Assembly (NCBI GenBank): GCA_964549635.1
Contig: CAZJVJ010000026.1
Coordinates: 1-11,494 of the forward strand
Length of the DNA: 11,494 nt
Source: VGNY01 sp964549635
GTDB taxonomy: Bacteria > Chloroflexota > Dehalococcoidia > GIF9 > UBA5629
Direction: 5' to 3'
The position numbers were made by a program, and so were the translations under genes. Below are positions 1 through 6,785 of the stretch, in pieces; the stretch's first letter is position 1; each line of letters opens with the position of its first letter. The notes beneath the pieces are model-generated. The model searched no databases. It was not told the origin of the DNA and worked only from the letters and a program-made list of their open reading frames with translations.

Positions 1-358
1 ATAATGTAAGCCATGTCTAACTAGCATGTTGGTAATTCATTAAGGCCACCTCGATAAGTACTGGGGCAACTGGCGTCTGAACGATATGGTGAAACCCAAC
101 GATTTTTATCCCCAAGTATGCTCAGCCTCCGGGTAAAAAGCCAGCTAAAAATACTTGATTTAATGCCAACCCTTGACCTTACCGTACAACGAGATTGTAA
201 CATATTTCTGTGCAGATGATAAAAAGCATATGATAGTTTCGAGATGACTAGCTTAAATCTCCGGCCTTATGTTTCAAAAGTTGTTTTTTCCCGAAGCAAG
301 TGTTATCCAGTTTTTTACTATCTTTTCTTTTCTGCCTTAGCTATACTATTGCTGTGGG
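1..358. other. Non-coding stretch at window start
   Basis: I find no supportable gene here. A 60-codon open frame on the minus strand (203 to 21) has no ribosome binding site and no recognisable family. The left part (57-118) holds an imperfect inverted repeat, listed separately. The right part (about 270-358) is T-rich and leads into the plus-strand operon. A TATACT at 342-347 could be a -10 box, about 48 nt before the first ATG, but no convincing -35 lies 16-18 nt upstream, so no promoter is called. Confidence 0.6.
57..118. repeat. Imperfect inverted repeat, possible remnant of a REP-like element
   Basis: TACTGGGG at 59-66 is complementary to CCCCAAGTA at 110-118 with one bulged base, giving an 8-bp stem around about 43 nt. 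Inside the loop, 79-100 ends in AACCCAAC. The general look (a motif ending in AACCCAAC, partner arm missing) recalls short palindromic intergenic repeats in which GTTGGGTT pairs with AACCCAAC. Here the expected partner arm is not present, so any such element would be degraded. No second copy occurs in the window. Confidence 0.25.
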
Positions 359-394
359 ATGGGTGTAATAAATAATACATGTTGGAGGTGCATA

Positions 395-718
395 ATGAAA
401 AACCTAGTCGTTGTCGAGGTATCAATTGTACCAATAGGTACTGGTGAGACTGGGATCAGCCATTATATTGCTGCCTGCCTAGAGGTTCTCGAGGGTAAGA
501 AAGATTTATCCTACAGGCTAACACCTATGGGAACTGTTCTGGAGGGTCCCCTTGACGAAGTACTCAAGGTCATACATCAGATGCATGAAGTTCCCTTTGA
601 AAAAGGGGCATCCCGACTGATTACGAACATCAAGATAGATGATCGCCGTGATAAGCCAGTGACAATGGCTACTAAGGTAGAATCAGTGCTAAAATTACGG
701 CCATCAGTTAAAGTTTGA
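395..718 (+). CDS. Thiamine-binding protein, MTH1187/YqgV family (DUF77)
   Basis: This is a 107-residue protein of the MTH1187/YqgV family, small cytoplasmic proteins of ferredoxin-like fold. Family members bind thiamine or related ligands at subunit interfaces; their physiological role is unclear. Visible family marks are the N-terminal VEVSIVPIGTG segment (about residues 7-17), LTPMGTVLEG (about 42-51), and the C-terminal IKIDDRRDKP (about 79-88). I chose the ATG at 395 because GGAGGTG (384-390) precedes it at good spacing. The open frame extends to an ATG at 359, but that extension would place the Shine-Dalgarno inside the gene and adds residues foreign to the family. The stop is 1 nt before pyrD, so the two are almost certainly co-transcribed. 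Family assignment is strong; the exact ligand here is inferred. Confidence 0.88.
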   Translation: MKNLVVVEVSIVPIGTGETGISHYIAACLEVLEGKKDLSYRLTPMGTVLEGPLDEVLKVIHQMHEVPFEKGASRLITNIKIDDRRDKPVTMATKVESVLKLRPSVKV

Positions 719-719
719 A

Positions 720-1658
720 ATGGTTGATCTCAGTGTCGAAATAGCCCCGTTGCAGCCTAAAGGGCTAATTTTAAGAAACCCAGTAATGACAGCTGCAGGT
801 ACTTTTGGCTACGGGATTGAATATAGCCGACTCATTGACGTGCAAAAACTAGGGGCTATCGTTTGTAAAGGGACCACCCTTGCACCCAAGAATGGCAATG
901 TACAGCCACGGCTTGTAGAGACGGCCTCAGGCCTGCTTAATTCCATCGGTTTGCAGAATATTGGGATTGACAATGTCATACAGGAAAAAGCTCCAATATG
1001 GGCCCAGTGGCGAGTCCCGGTGATTGTAAACATTGCTGGCGAAACTATAGATGAATATATAGAAATCGCCGCAAAGCTCGAAGGGGTTCCTGGTATAAGT
1101 GGTATTGAAGTAAATATAAGCTGCCCCAATGTGGAATTCGGGGGGCTTGAATTTGGCACAAGTCCAAAGTCTGCTGCATCCATAACTGAGGCAATTAAAA
1201 ATGTTAGCAGCTTGCCTGTTATCGTGAAGTTGAGCCCGAATGTGACTGATATTTTGGAGATTGCCTCAGCGGTAAACGAGGCTGGAGCTGATGCTATAAC
1301 TGTGATAAATACAGTGCGAGGGGTAGCCATTGATGTGAGTAAGCGACAACCTGCTTTAGGCAATGTCTTTGGGGGACTTTCTGGGCCTGCGATCAAGCCA
1401 ATTGCTCTTTATGCTGTGTACAAAGTTGCTGGGATTGTGGATATACCGATAATTGGTTGTGGTGGTATTACCTGCGCCAGAGATGCCTTAGAATTTATTA
1501 TGGCCGGTGCCTCTGCTGTGCAGGTAGGTACAGCTAACCTGACTAATCCACAAGCCGCTCTAAATGTACTTGACGGAATCCGGGATTATATGGAGAGGGA
1601 AGGTATCAAAAGTATAAGAAGTATTATTGGAGTTGCCAGAAGAGATAATCGGGTCTAA
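720..1658 (+). CDS. pyrD: Dihydroorotate dehydrogenase, class 1B catalytic subunit
   Basis: Cytoplasmic FMN enzyme oxidising dihydroorotate to orotate in de novo pyrimidine synthesis. The 312-residue length and features fit class 1B. NISCPN lies at residues 132-137, with Cys135 as the catalytic base, the number it has in the Lactococcus enzyme. Lys170 sits in VIVKLSPN, TVINTVRG at 194-201, GGLSGPAIKP at 218-227, and the FMN phosphate loop GCGGI at 246-250 followed by GASAVQVGTA. Class 1B enzymes normally pair with PyrK, an FAD/2Fe-2S subunit that passes electrons to NAD+; no pyrK is in this window. The ATG follows the upstream stop by a single base and has no Shine-Dalgarno of its own, which points to translational coupling. 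The 3' end overlaps the opposing mutase gene by 4 nt. Confidence 0.93.
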   Translation: MVDLSVEIAPLQPKGLILRNPVMTAAGTFGYGIEYSRLIDVQKLGAIVCKGTTLAPKNGNVQPRLVETASGLLNSIGLQNIGIDNVIQEKAPIWAQWRVPVIVNIAGETIDEYIEIAAKLEGVPGISGIEVNISCPNVEFGGLEFGTSPKSAASITEAIKNVSSLPVIVKLSPNVTDILEIASAVNEAGADAITVINTVRGVAIDVSKRQPALGNVFGGLSGPAIKPIALYAVYKVAGIVDIPIIGCGGITCARDALEFIMAGASAVQVGTANLTNPQAALNVLDGIRDYMEREGIKSIRSIIGVARRDNRV

Positions 1659-2065
1659 TTTTTTCTGGCCGCAATTTCGTTTTTGATAAATTCTATAATT
1701 TTAGGTGTAGGAGTACCCGGGCCAAAAATTGCCTTTATTCCAATCTTTTGTAAAGCGGGAATGTCTTCGTCCGGTATTATGCCGCCAGCGACAATTAGCA
1801 CATCTCCCTTCCCCTTTTTCTTGAGTCCCTCTATAATCGGCGGGAAAAGCTCCAAATGGGCCCCGGAAAGAATGCTTAAACCGACAACATCAACGTCCTC
1901 CTGAACCGCCGCCTCGACTATCATTTCCGGAGTTTGTCTGATTCCTGTATATACCACCTCCATACCTGCGTCTCTGAGAGCTCGGGCGACCACCTTAGCT
2001 CCGCGATCATGGCCATCGAGTCCTGGTTTAGCAACTAAAACTCGGATTTTAGCTTCGTCTACCAT
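1655..2065 (-). CDS. mcmA2: Methylmalonyl-CoA mutase, B12-binding small subunit
   Basis: This 136-residue protein is the stand-alone cobalamin-binding domain of methylmalonyl-CoA mutase, which works with the separately encoded catalytic subunit at 3720-5375. The B12 signature is complete: DGHDRG at residues 17-22 with the cobalt-ligand His19, the SIL triad at 64-66, and the GG pair at 94-95 in IVAGGIIPDED. The C-terminal GPGTPTPKI stretch is typical. I start it at 2065, where GAGGGAGA sits about 7 nt upstream. The open frame continues to 2218, but those 51 codons overlap the epimerase gene and have no family match. It is the last gene of the minus-strand cluster, 55 nt after the epimerase. 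Its TAG overlaps the TAA of the convergent pyrD. Other B12-mutase small subunits (ethylmalonyl, isobutyryl type) look alike; the partner subunit argues for methylmalonyl. Confidence 0.92.
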   Translation of the reverse strand: MVDEAKIRVLVAKPGLDGHDRGAKVVARALRDAGMEVVYTGIRQTPEMIVEAAVQEDVDVVGLSILSGAHLELFPPIIEGLKKKGKGDVLIVAGGIIPDEDIPALQKIGIKAIFGPGTPTPKIIEFIKNEIAARKN

Positions 2066-2120
2066 AGGTTTGTCTCCCTCAGCAGGTTGTTTCACAGATT
2101 TATCTCGGCAGCTGGTGAGG

Positions 2121-2522
2121 CTAGGCCTTTTGTGCCAGCTCGATGAGTACTCCTTTAGTTGATTTAGGATGTATGAAGCCGACCTTACCAGCAAGTCCCG
2201 GGCGACCCTGCTTATCAATCAATTGGGCGCCTTTGTCGGCCAGGGTGCATAGTTCTCGGTCGACATCATCCACTTCAAAACAAATATGGTGGATGCCCTC
2301 TCCTCGGCTTTCAAGGAATCTAGCTACCCCGCTCTGCGGATCGATTGGTTCCAGAAGCTCAATTTCTCCACCTTCAGTCATTGGTAGGAGTGCAGCCTTT
2401 ACTCCCTGCTGTGGTATGGTTTCTATTTTGCTTGGTTTAGCTCCAAAAAGACTATCGTAAAGTTGGAGTGCCTCATCCAAGTTTTTAACTACGACAGCAA
2501 TATGGTGAACTTTTTTAATCAT
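2121..2522 (-). CDS. mce: Methylmalonyl-CoA epimerase
   Basis: This 133-residue protein belongs to the glyoxalase/vicinal oxygen chelate fold. It interconverts the (S) and (R) forms of methylmalonyl-CoA so that the B12 mutase can use or produce the propionyl-CoA-carboxylase isomer. Two beta-alpha-beta-beta-beta modules are visible, opening with KVHHIAVVVKNL (about 4-15) and GEGIHHICFEVDD (about 74-86). Likely metal ligands are His7, Glu55 in IELLEP, one of His78/His79, and Glu128 in GVLIELAQ. The segment HPKSTKGVLIEL near the C-terminus is characteristic of the family. The start is supported by AGGAGGTG at 2525-2532, which lies directly against the stop codon of the preceding dehydrogenase gene, so the two are translated from the same message. 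It sits between the dehydrogenase and the mutase B12 subunit. Confidence 0.92.
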   Translation of the reverse strand: MIKKVHHIAVVVKNLDEALQLYDSLFGAKPSKIETIPQQGVKAALLPMTEGGEIELLEPIDPQSGVARFLESRGEGIHHICFEVDDVDRELCTLADKGAQLIDKQGRPGLAGKVGFIHPKSTKGVLIELAQKA

Positions 2523-2532
2523 TGCACCTCCT

Positions 2533-3678
2533 TTAACCTTCTCTGATAAGGGCTCTGGCGATGGTCATTCGCTGCATTTCTGAGGTCCCCTCGTAAATTT
2601 CAGTTATTTTAGCGTCACGCAGATAACGCTCCACAGGGTAATCTTTACAATAGCCGTAGCCACCGTGAATTTGGATGGCGTTATTGGTAACCATCCTCGC
2701 CGTTTCTGCAGCATAGACCTTTGCCATAGAAGCCTCTTTCATAAACGGCATATCGTGGTCTTTAAGCCAGGCAGCTCGATAAGTGAGCAATCGAGCTGCG
2801 TCAATATGAGTTGCCATGTCAGCTAACATCCACTGTATTGCCTGGAAATTCACTAGCGGTTGCCCAAATTGCTGACGTTCTTTAGCATAACTTAAGGCTG
2901 CATCAAACGCAGCTTGAGCAATGCCCACAGCTTGAGCAGCTACGGTAACCCGACTCGAATCTATTGCCTCCAGAGCTATTCGCAGGCCCCGTCCCCTTTC
3001 GCCCAGTAAGTTAGATGCTGGTATTTGACAGTTCTCAAATATCAACTCTGTCGTCGATGAGCCACGGATTCCTAGTTTATGCTCTTCCTTGCCAACAGAG
3101 AAGCCAGGTGTCCCTTTTTCAACAATGAAAGCAGTTATGCCACGATGCCCCAACGATTTATCAATAGTAGCAAATACAACTGCCACTTCAGCCTCTAAGC
3201 CATTGGTGATGAACATCTTGGTGCCGTTTAAAACGTATTTATCGCCTTGTAAGGTAGCAGTCGTCTCTAAAGCTCCAGCGTCGCTTCCAGCGCCAGACTC
3301 TGTCAGCGCAAAACAAGCTAGCTTTTCGCCTTTAGCTAGAGGCGTAACATACTTGCGCTTCTGTTCCTCATTACCAAATTTGTAGATAGGATAGCAAGCC
3401 AGAGACAGGCTGGCTAGAAAGACTGTACCAATTGAAGCTGAAGCCCGACATATCTCTTCGGCAGCAATAGCCATGGATAGATAGTCACCCCCACTGCCGC
3501 CATATTCCTCCGATATTGTGATGCCAAATAACCCCAATTTAGCTGCGTTTTTGATAATTTCAGGCGGGTATCTGCCCTCCTCATCGATTTTTGCTGCAAG
3601 GGGCTTAATCTCATTGGTGGCAAAATCGCGCACCATTGCCTGGAACATCTTTTGCTCTTCGGTTAATTGGAAATCCAT
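2533..3678 (-). CDS. Acyl-CoA dehydrogenase, short/medium-chain type
   Basis: FAD flavoenzyme that makes the alpha-beta double bond in an acyl-CoA and passes electrons to electron-transfer flavoprotein. The 381-residue length is normal for the family. Visible signatures are CFALTESGAGSDAG (122-135), the NGTKMFITNG strand (151-160), the ERQQFGQPL segment, IHGGYGY, and the C-terminal EIYEGTSEMQR. Glu363 of YEGT is the catalytic base at the position used by butyryl-CoA and medium-chain enzymes. The helix-G region has Ser-Ser-Arg where isovaleryl-CoA dehydrogenase has its Glu, so it is not of that type. The start is preceded by AAGGAGAG (3683-3690). It sits 41 nt after the mutase large subunit and its stop abuts the epimerase ribosome site. 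Context suggests a substrate leading to propionyl- or methylmalonyl-CoA (for example a branched-chain acyl-CoA), but the residues do not settle the substrate. Confidence 0.9.
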   Translation of the reverse strand: MDFQLTEEQKMFQAMVRDFATNEIKPLAAKIDEEGRYPPEIIKNAAKLGLFGITISEEYGGSGGDYLSMAIAAEEICRASASIGTVFLASLSLACYPIYKFGNEEQKRKYVTPLAKGEKLACFALTESGAGSDAGALETTATLQGDKYVLNGTKMFITNGLEAEVAVVFATIDKSLGHRGITAFIVEKGTPGFSVGKEEHKLGIRGSSTTELIFENCQIPASNLLGERGRGLRIALEAIDSSRVTVAAQAVGIAQAAFDAALSYAKERQQFGQPLVNFQAIQWMLADMATHIDAARLLTYRAAWLKDHDMPFMKEASMAKVYAAETARMVTNNAIQIHGGYGYCKDYPVERYLRDAKITEIYEGTSEMQRMTIARALIREG

Positions 3679-3719
3679 TTGACTCTCCTTTTACAGCTTA
3701 GCTTATGCATATGTAGACT

Positions 3720-5375
3720 TCAAAAGACAAGAAATTCCTTTTGAGTGCCAAATACCTTACGCAACACATCACATATCTCACCAATGCTAGCATAGGCTTC
3801 GACACATTCTATAAAGGCGGGCATGGTATTATCCTGGCTTCGGGCTGTATCTTCCAGTTTCTTAAGTGCTTTGGTGACTTTATCGTTGTCCCGATTTCTT
3901 TTCACCTGAGCTAAGCGTTCCTTTTGTTTTCTTTCCAGTTCCGGGTCAACGCGAAGTAATTCAGGTATCTTTGGAGATGGTGAAACAAATTTGTTGACAC
4001 CCACAACAATAGCTTTGTTTTCTTCAATATTCTTTTGCTGGCGATAAGAACTTTCTTGAATTTCTCTTTGTTGAAAACCCTGCTCAATAGCGGCCACAGC
4101 GCCACCTAACTTGTCAATCTTTTCAATATATTCAGTGACTTGTCTTTCTAAGGCATCTGTAAGGAATTCGATTAAGTAAGAGCCCCCAAGGGGGTCTACG
4201 ACATCACCAATGCCTGTCTCGTAGGCTAATATCTGTTGAGTCCGCAAAGCAATAGTAACTGCCTCTTGCGACGGCGTAGCATAAGCTTCATCAAAAGAGT
4301 TGGTGTGAAGCGATTGGGTTCCACCAAGAGTAGCTGCAAGAGCCTGAATGGCCACCCTGACAATATTATTGTAAGGCTGTTGCGCAGTGAGTGTGCAGCC
4401 AGCTGTTTGCGTGTGAAACCTCAACATCATTGAACGTGAATCTTTGGCTTTAAACCTCTGGCTCATAATTTTGGCCCATACCCGTCGCGCTGCTCGAAAC
4501 TTAGCAACTTCCTCAAAAAGATTATTATGGCTATTAAAGAAGAAGGAAAGCCTGCCAGCAAACTCATCGACATCCAGCCCAGCCTCGATGGCCGCTTTGA
4601 CATAAGCGATGCCGTTAGCCAGAGTAAAGGCAATCTCCTGAGCAGCTGTGGAACCAGCTTCACGTATATGATAGCCACTGATGCTAATAGTATTCCAACG
4701 GGGCATATGTTTGCTGCAGTAGGCAAAGATATCGGTGGTCAAGCGCATCGATGGACGGGGAGGAAAAATGTGAGTACCGCGAGCAATATACTCTTTAAGT
4801 ATATCATTCTGGATGGTACCCTCTAACTTGGCTGGGTCAACCCCCTGTTTCTTAGCCACGGCGATATACATAGCAAGAAGTATCGGAGCTGTTGAGTTTA
4901 TGGTCATTGATGTGCTAACTTTGTCTAAAGGGATTCCATTAAACAGTATCTCCATATCTTCGAGTGTGTCTATGGCAACTCCGACTTTACCTACCTCACC
5001 TTTAGCTAATGGATGGTCTGAGTCATAGCCTATTTGAGTGGGTAAATGGAAGGCAATGCTTAAACCCGTTTGTCCTTGTTCCAGTAAATAACGATAGCGC
5101 TTGTTAGACTCCTCTGCAGTGCCGAAACCGGCGTACTGCCTCATCGTCCATAGTCTGCCGCGGTACATGGTGGGCTGGATACCCCGCGTAAAAGGGTATT
5201 CTCCGGGATAGCCTAACGCTGTAAAATAGTCGAAATCTGGCAAATCGTCCGGCGCATATACAGGCGAGATACTTATACCGGAGGTGGTCTCGAAGCTTTC
5301 TTGCCTCTCAGGGAAACGTTTTAATGCTGGCATTAATACGTTTTGTTGCCATTCTGCTTTGCTTTTGCTCGGCAT
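3720..5375 (-). CDS. mcmA1: Methylmalonyl-CoA mutase, catalytic large subunit
   Basis: This 551-residue TIM-barrel subunit rearranges methylmalonyl-CoA to succinyl-CoA by a B12 radical mechanism. It lacks a B12 domain, which is encoded separately at 1655-2065; this split form is common in archaea and several anaerobic bacterial lineages. Key residues support methylmalonyl over isobutyryl specificity: Tyr81 in RQYAGFG and Arg199 in EYIARGT occupy the positions where isobutyryl-CoA mutase has Phe and Gln. His236 in SGYHIREAG matches the active-site His244 of the Propionibacterium enzyme. Further marks are LPTQIGYDSD (111-120), FPPRPSMR (204-211), RFHTQTAGCTLTAQQP (319-334) and DPLGGSYL. The ATG at 5375 follows GGAGG (5382-5386) at 6 nt. 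It is the first gene of the cluster, behind a candidate promoter. No meaB/argK chaperone gene is present nearby. Confidence 0.95.
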   Translation of the reverse strand: MPSKSKAEWQQNVLMPALKRFPERQESFETTSGISISPVYAPDDLPDFDYFTALGYPGEYPFTRGIQPTMYRGRLWTMRQYAGFGTAEESNKRYRYLLEQGQTGLSIAFHLPTQIGYDSDHPLAKGEVGKVGVAIDTLEDMEILFNGIPLDKVSTSMTINSTAPILLAMYIAVAKKQGVDPAKLEGTIQNDILKEYIARGTHIFPPRPSMRLTTDIFAYCSKHMPRWNTISISGYHIREAGSTAAQEIAFTLANGIAYVKAAIEAGLDVDEFAGRLSFFFNSHNNLFEEVAKFRAARRVWAKIMSQRFKAKDSRSMMLRFHTQTAGCTLTAQQPYNNIVRVAIQALAATLGGTQSLHTNSFDEAYATPSQEAVTIALRTQQILAYETGIGDVVDPLGGSYLIEFLTDALERQVTEYIEKIDKLGGAVAAIEQGFQQREIQESSYRQQKNIEENKAIVVGVNKFVSPSPKIPELLRVDPELERKQKERLAQVKRNRDNDKVTKALKKLEDTARSQDNTMPAFIECVEAYASIGEICDVLRKVFGTQKEFLVF

Positions 5376-5416
5376 GGAGTGCCTCCGCTTTCAAGTTTCC
5401 GATTTTGTAACAAGCC

Positions 5417-5445
5417 ATTTTAGCACAAGTTATACACTGAAACAA
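5417..5445 (-). promoter_or_regulatory. Candidate promoter of the methylmalonyl-CoA mutase cluster
   Basis: Read on the minus strand, TTGTTT (5445-5440) is followed after exactly 17 nt by TAAAAT (5422-5417). The -10 box matches the consensus in five of six bases; the -35 matches only its first three. It lies about 40 nt upstream of the mutase start codon in the 112-nt gap after speB, the right place for separate transcription of the mutase cluster. This is a consensus match by eye only. Confidence 0.5.
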
Positions 5446-5468
5446 AGCAGTTACTAGCCTAACTTGCT
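5446..5468 (-). terminator. Hairpin after speB, weak terminator or operator-like palindrome
   Basis: AGC-AGTTA (5446-5453) pairs with TAACT-GCT (5460-5468) as an 8-bp stem with one bulged base and a 6-nt loop. On the minus strand it is followed by TTGTTT, a poor and short T-rich tail. It could be a weak intrinsic terminator of the thiC-cinA-speD-speB message. Because it directly touches the -35 box of the next promoter, it could instead be a protein-binding palindrome. Confidence 0.3.
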
Positions 5469-5487
5469 GCCTAAATTAGAGTTGTTT

Positions 5488-6381
5488 TTATTGACACGGG
5501 ATAGCATAGCCAATAAGCTTATAAGCTAATTTAGCTGCTAGAAAAGCGCAAGAGGCAGGTCCTTGTGCAGGGCAGAGTTCCACCAAATCGAAACCAACAA
5601 TATGTTTGTGCTGGGCTACTGATCTCAGCAGGGCAAGAACTTCGTGCCATTGCATGCCACCCGGTTCTGGAAAACCTACTGCCGACATAATTGACGGATC
5701 AAAGACATCTAGGTCGATAGATATGTAAACAATGTCGCTCAATGAACCAATTATCTGCTCCGGTGAAGCTAATTCGGCGCTTGAGGTAGGAATAGTAAAC
5801 GGGTGCATGTTGTTTCGATTGAGAAAATCCTGTTCATCTTGGCTCAGGCTTCGTATTCCAACCTGTACAATTGGGCAAAGCTCAACTATGCGACGCATAA
5901 CGCAAGCGTGGCCATATCTAGTTCCCAAATACTCATCACGGAGGTCGGCATGAGCATCAAGTTGTAAAACACAAACGGTCTGATATTTCTCCTTGAGTGC
6001 TTTTACTACCCCTAGGCTAAGAGAATGTTCTCCTCCGAACATCACGGTGAATTTATCCTGTCGAAGTAACTCTTTGGCTACTTGGTAGACGGCTTGGGTC
6101 ATTTCCTCAGGGCTACTTAAAACCGGCTTGATTTCTGGAAGGGTGTGAATTCCTACTTTAAATATCTCCCGGTTAAGCTCAATATCATACAATTCCAAGT
6201 ATTTCGAAGCATTAATGATGGCTTGCGGGCCTTCACGAGTGCCACTGTGCCATTCGGTAGTGGCATCATAAGGGACTGGCAAAATAACAACCTTAGCGGT
6301 ATTGAAATCTGTATATGGTGATGATAAGCCGGCAAAATTTTGTGGTGAAGAAAATAAGGATTCTGCGTTATTGTTCGTCAT
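5488..6381 (-). CDS. speB: Agmatinase (ureohydrolase family)
   Basis: This 297-residue binuclear manganese enzyme of the arginase/agmatinase family is predicted to hydrolyse agmatine to putrescine and urea in the cytoplasm. All metal-ligand motifs are intact: GGEHS with His119, DAHAD with Asp142, His144 and Asp146, and SIDLDVFDP with Asp223 and Asp225. EGP at about 50-52 and the VGFPEPGG loop (235-242) match the agmatinase branch better than arginase. Guanidinobutyrase or another guanidino-hydrolase remains possible. Its start overlaps the stop of speD by 4 nt (ATGA), so the two are translationally coupled. That context supports a polyamine role. No spermidine synthase follows; the next gene downstream is the mutase cluster behind its own promoter. 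Confidence 0.85.
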   Translation of the reverse strand: MTNNNAESLFSSPQNFAGLSSPYTDFNTAKVVILPVPYDATTEWHSGTREGPQAIINASKYLELYDIELNREIFKVGIHTLPEIKPVLSSPEEMTQAVYQVAKELLRQDKFTVMFGGEHSLSLGVVKALKEKYQTVCVLQLDAHADLRDEYLGTRYGHACVMRRIVELCPIVQVGIRSLSQDEQDFLNRNNMHPFTIPTSSAELASPEQIIGSLSDIVYISIDLDVFDPSIMSAVGFPEPGGMQWHEVLALLRSVAQHKHIVGFDLVELCPAQGPASCAFLAAKLAYKLIGYAIPCQ

Positions 6382-6776
6382 TTAACTAGGTGAGGTTCAA
6401 TCACATCCTCAGCTTCAGTGAGGTCCGTTATTTTCCATTCTCTGCTAATGAGGCGACATGTTAACCTTGTTAGCTGAAATTTTTCTTTGAAAAACTTTAT
6501 CGCTTGCTCAGCATCAAATTCCTTGCAGGAGAAAACATCGATATTGATATAACATCGTTCAACAAAAGTGTGAACGCTTATATGACTTTCAGCAATGAAA
6601 ACAAATCCAGAAATTCCCCAGTCTTCAATGTTAGTCCCTACGTACTTTATAACAAGTGGCTGAGAGATCTTGGTCATTCCTATCTGAGCAGGATAGGAGT
6701 CTAACACTTGATAAAGAAATTCCTCGTCCTGCAGCAGATTTGAATTATTCCCGTAGCCATCAATAATAAGATGCAT
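6378..6776 (-). CDS. speD: SpeD-family pyruvoyl decarboxylase (AdoMet decarboxylase proenzyme)
   Basis: This 132-residue proenzyme belongs to the bacterial class 1B S-adenosylmethionine decarboxylase family. Self-cleavage before Ser64 in AESHISVHTF would create the pyruvoyl cofactor. His69 and Cys84 (in VFSCKEFD) match the processing and proton-donor residues of the Thermotoga enzyme, offset by one, so the active site is intact. The N-terminal HLIIDGYG replaces the more usual leader of the family, and HTFVE replaces the common HTWPE. If it is a true AdoMet decarboxylase it supplies decarboxylated AdoMet for spermidine. Because it is coupled to an agmatinase gene and no spermidine synthase is visible, an amino-acid (arginine or ornithine) decarboxylase role is also possible. 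The ribosome site AGGGGG overlaps the end of cinA, 9 nt upstream. Confidence 0.85.
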   Translation of the reverse strand: MHLIIDGYGNNSNLLQDEEFLYQVLDSYPAQIGMTKISQPLVIKYVGTNIEDWGISGFVFIAESHISVHTFVERCYINIDVFSCKEFDAEQAIKFFKEKFQLTRLTCRLISREWKITDLTEAEDVIEPHLVK

Positions 6777-6785
6777 GTTTTCCCC

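Noticed and set aside
21..203. 60-codon minus-strand open frame at the window start
   Set aside because: It has no ribosome binding site, no family resemblance and an odd composition, and it runs through the inverted repeat.
342..347. TATACT as a -10 box for the MTH1187-pyrD operon
   Set aside because: No credible -35 hexamer lies 16-19 nt upstream; the region is simply T-rich.
359..394. Longer start for the thiamine-binding protein
   Set aside because: It would bury the GGAGGTG ribosome site inside the coding region and add 12 residues foreign to the family.
809..1396. 195-codon minus-strand open frame antisense to pyrD
   Set aside because: It is fully inside a clear PyrD gene, and its translation has no recognisable domain or start signal.
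2066..2218. Upstream extension of the mutase B12 subunit to an ATG at 2218
   Set aside because: The extra 51 residues overlap the epimerase gene and match nothing in the family. The ATG at 2065 has a good ribosome site.
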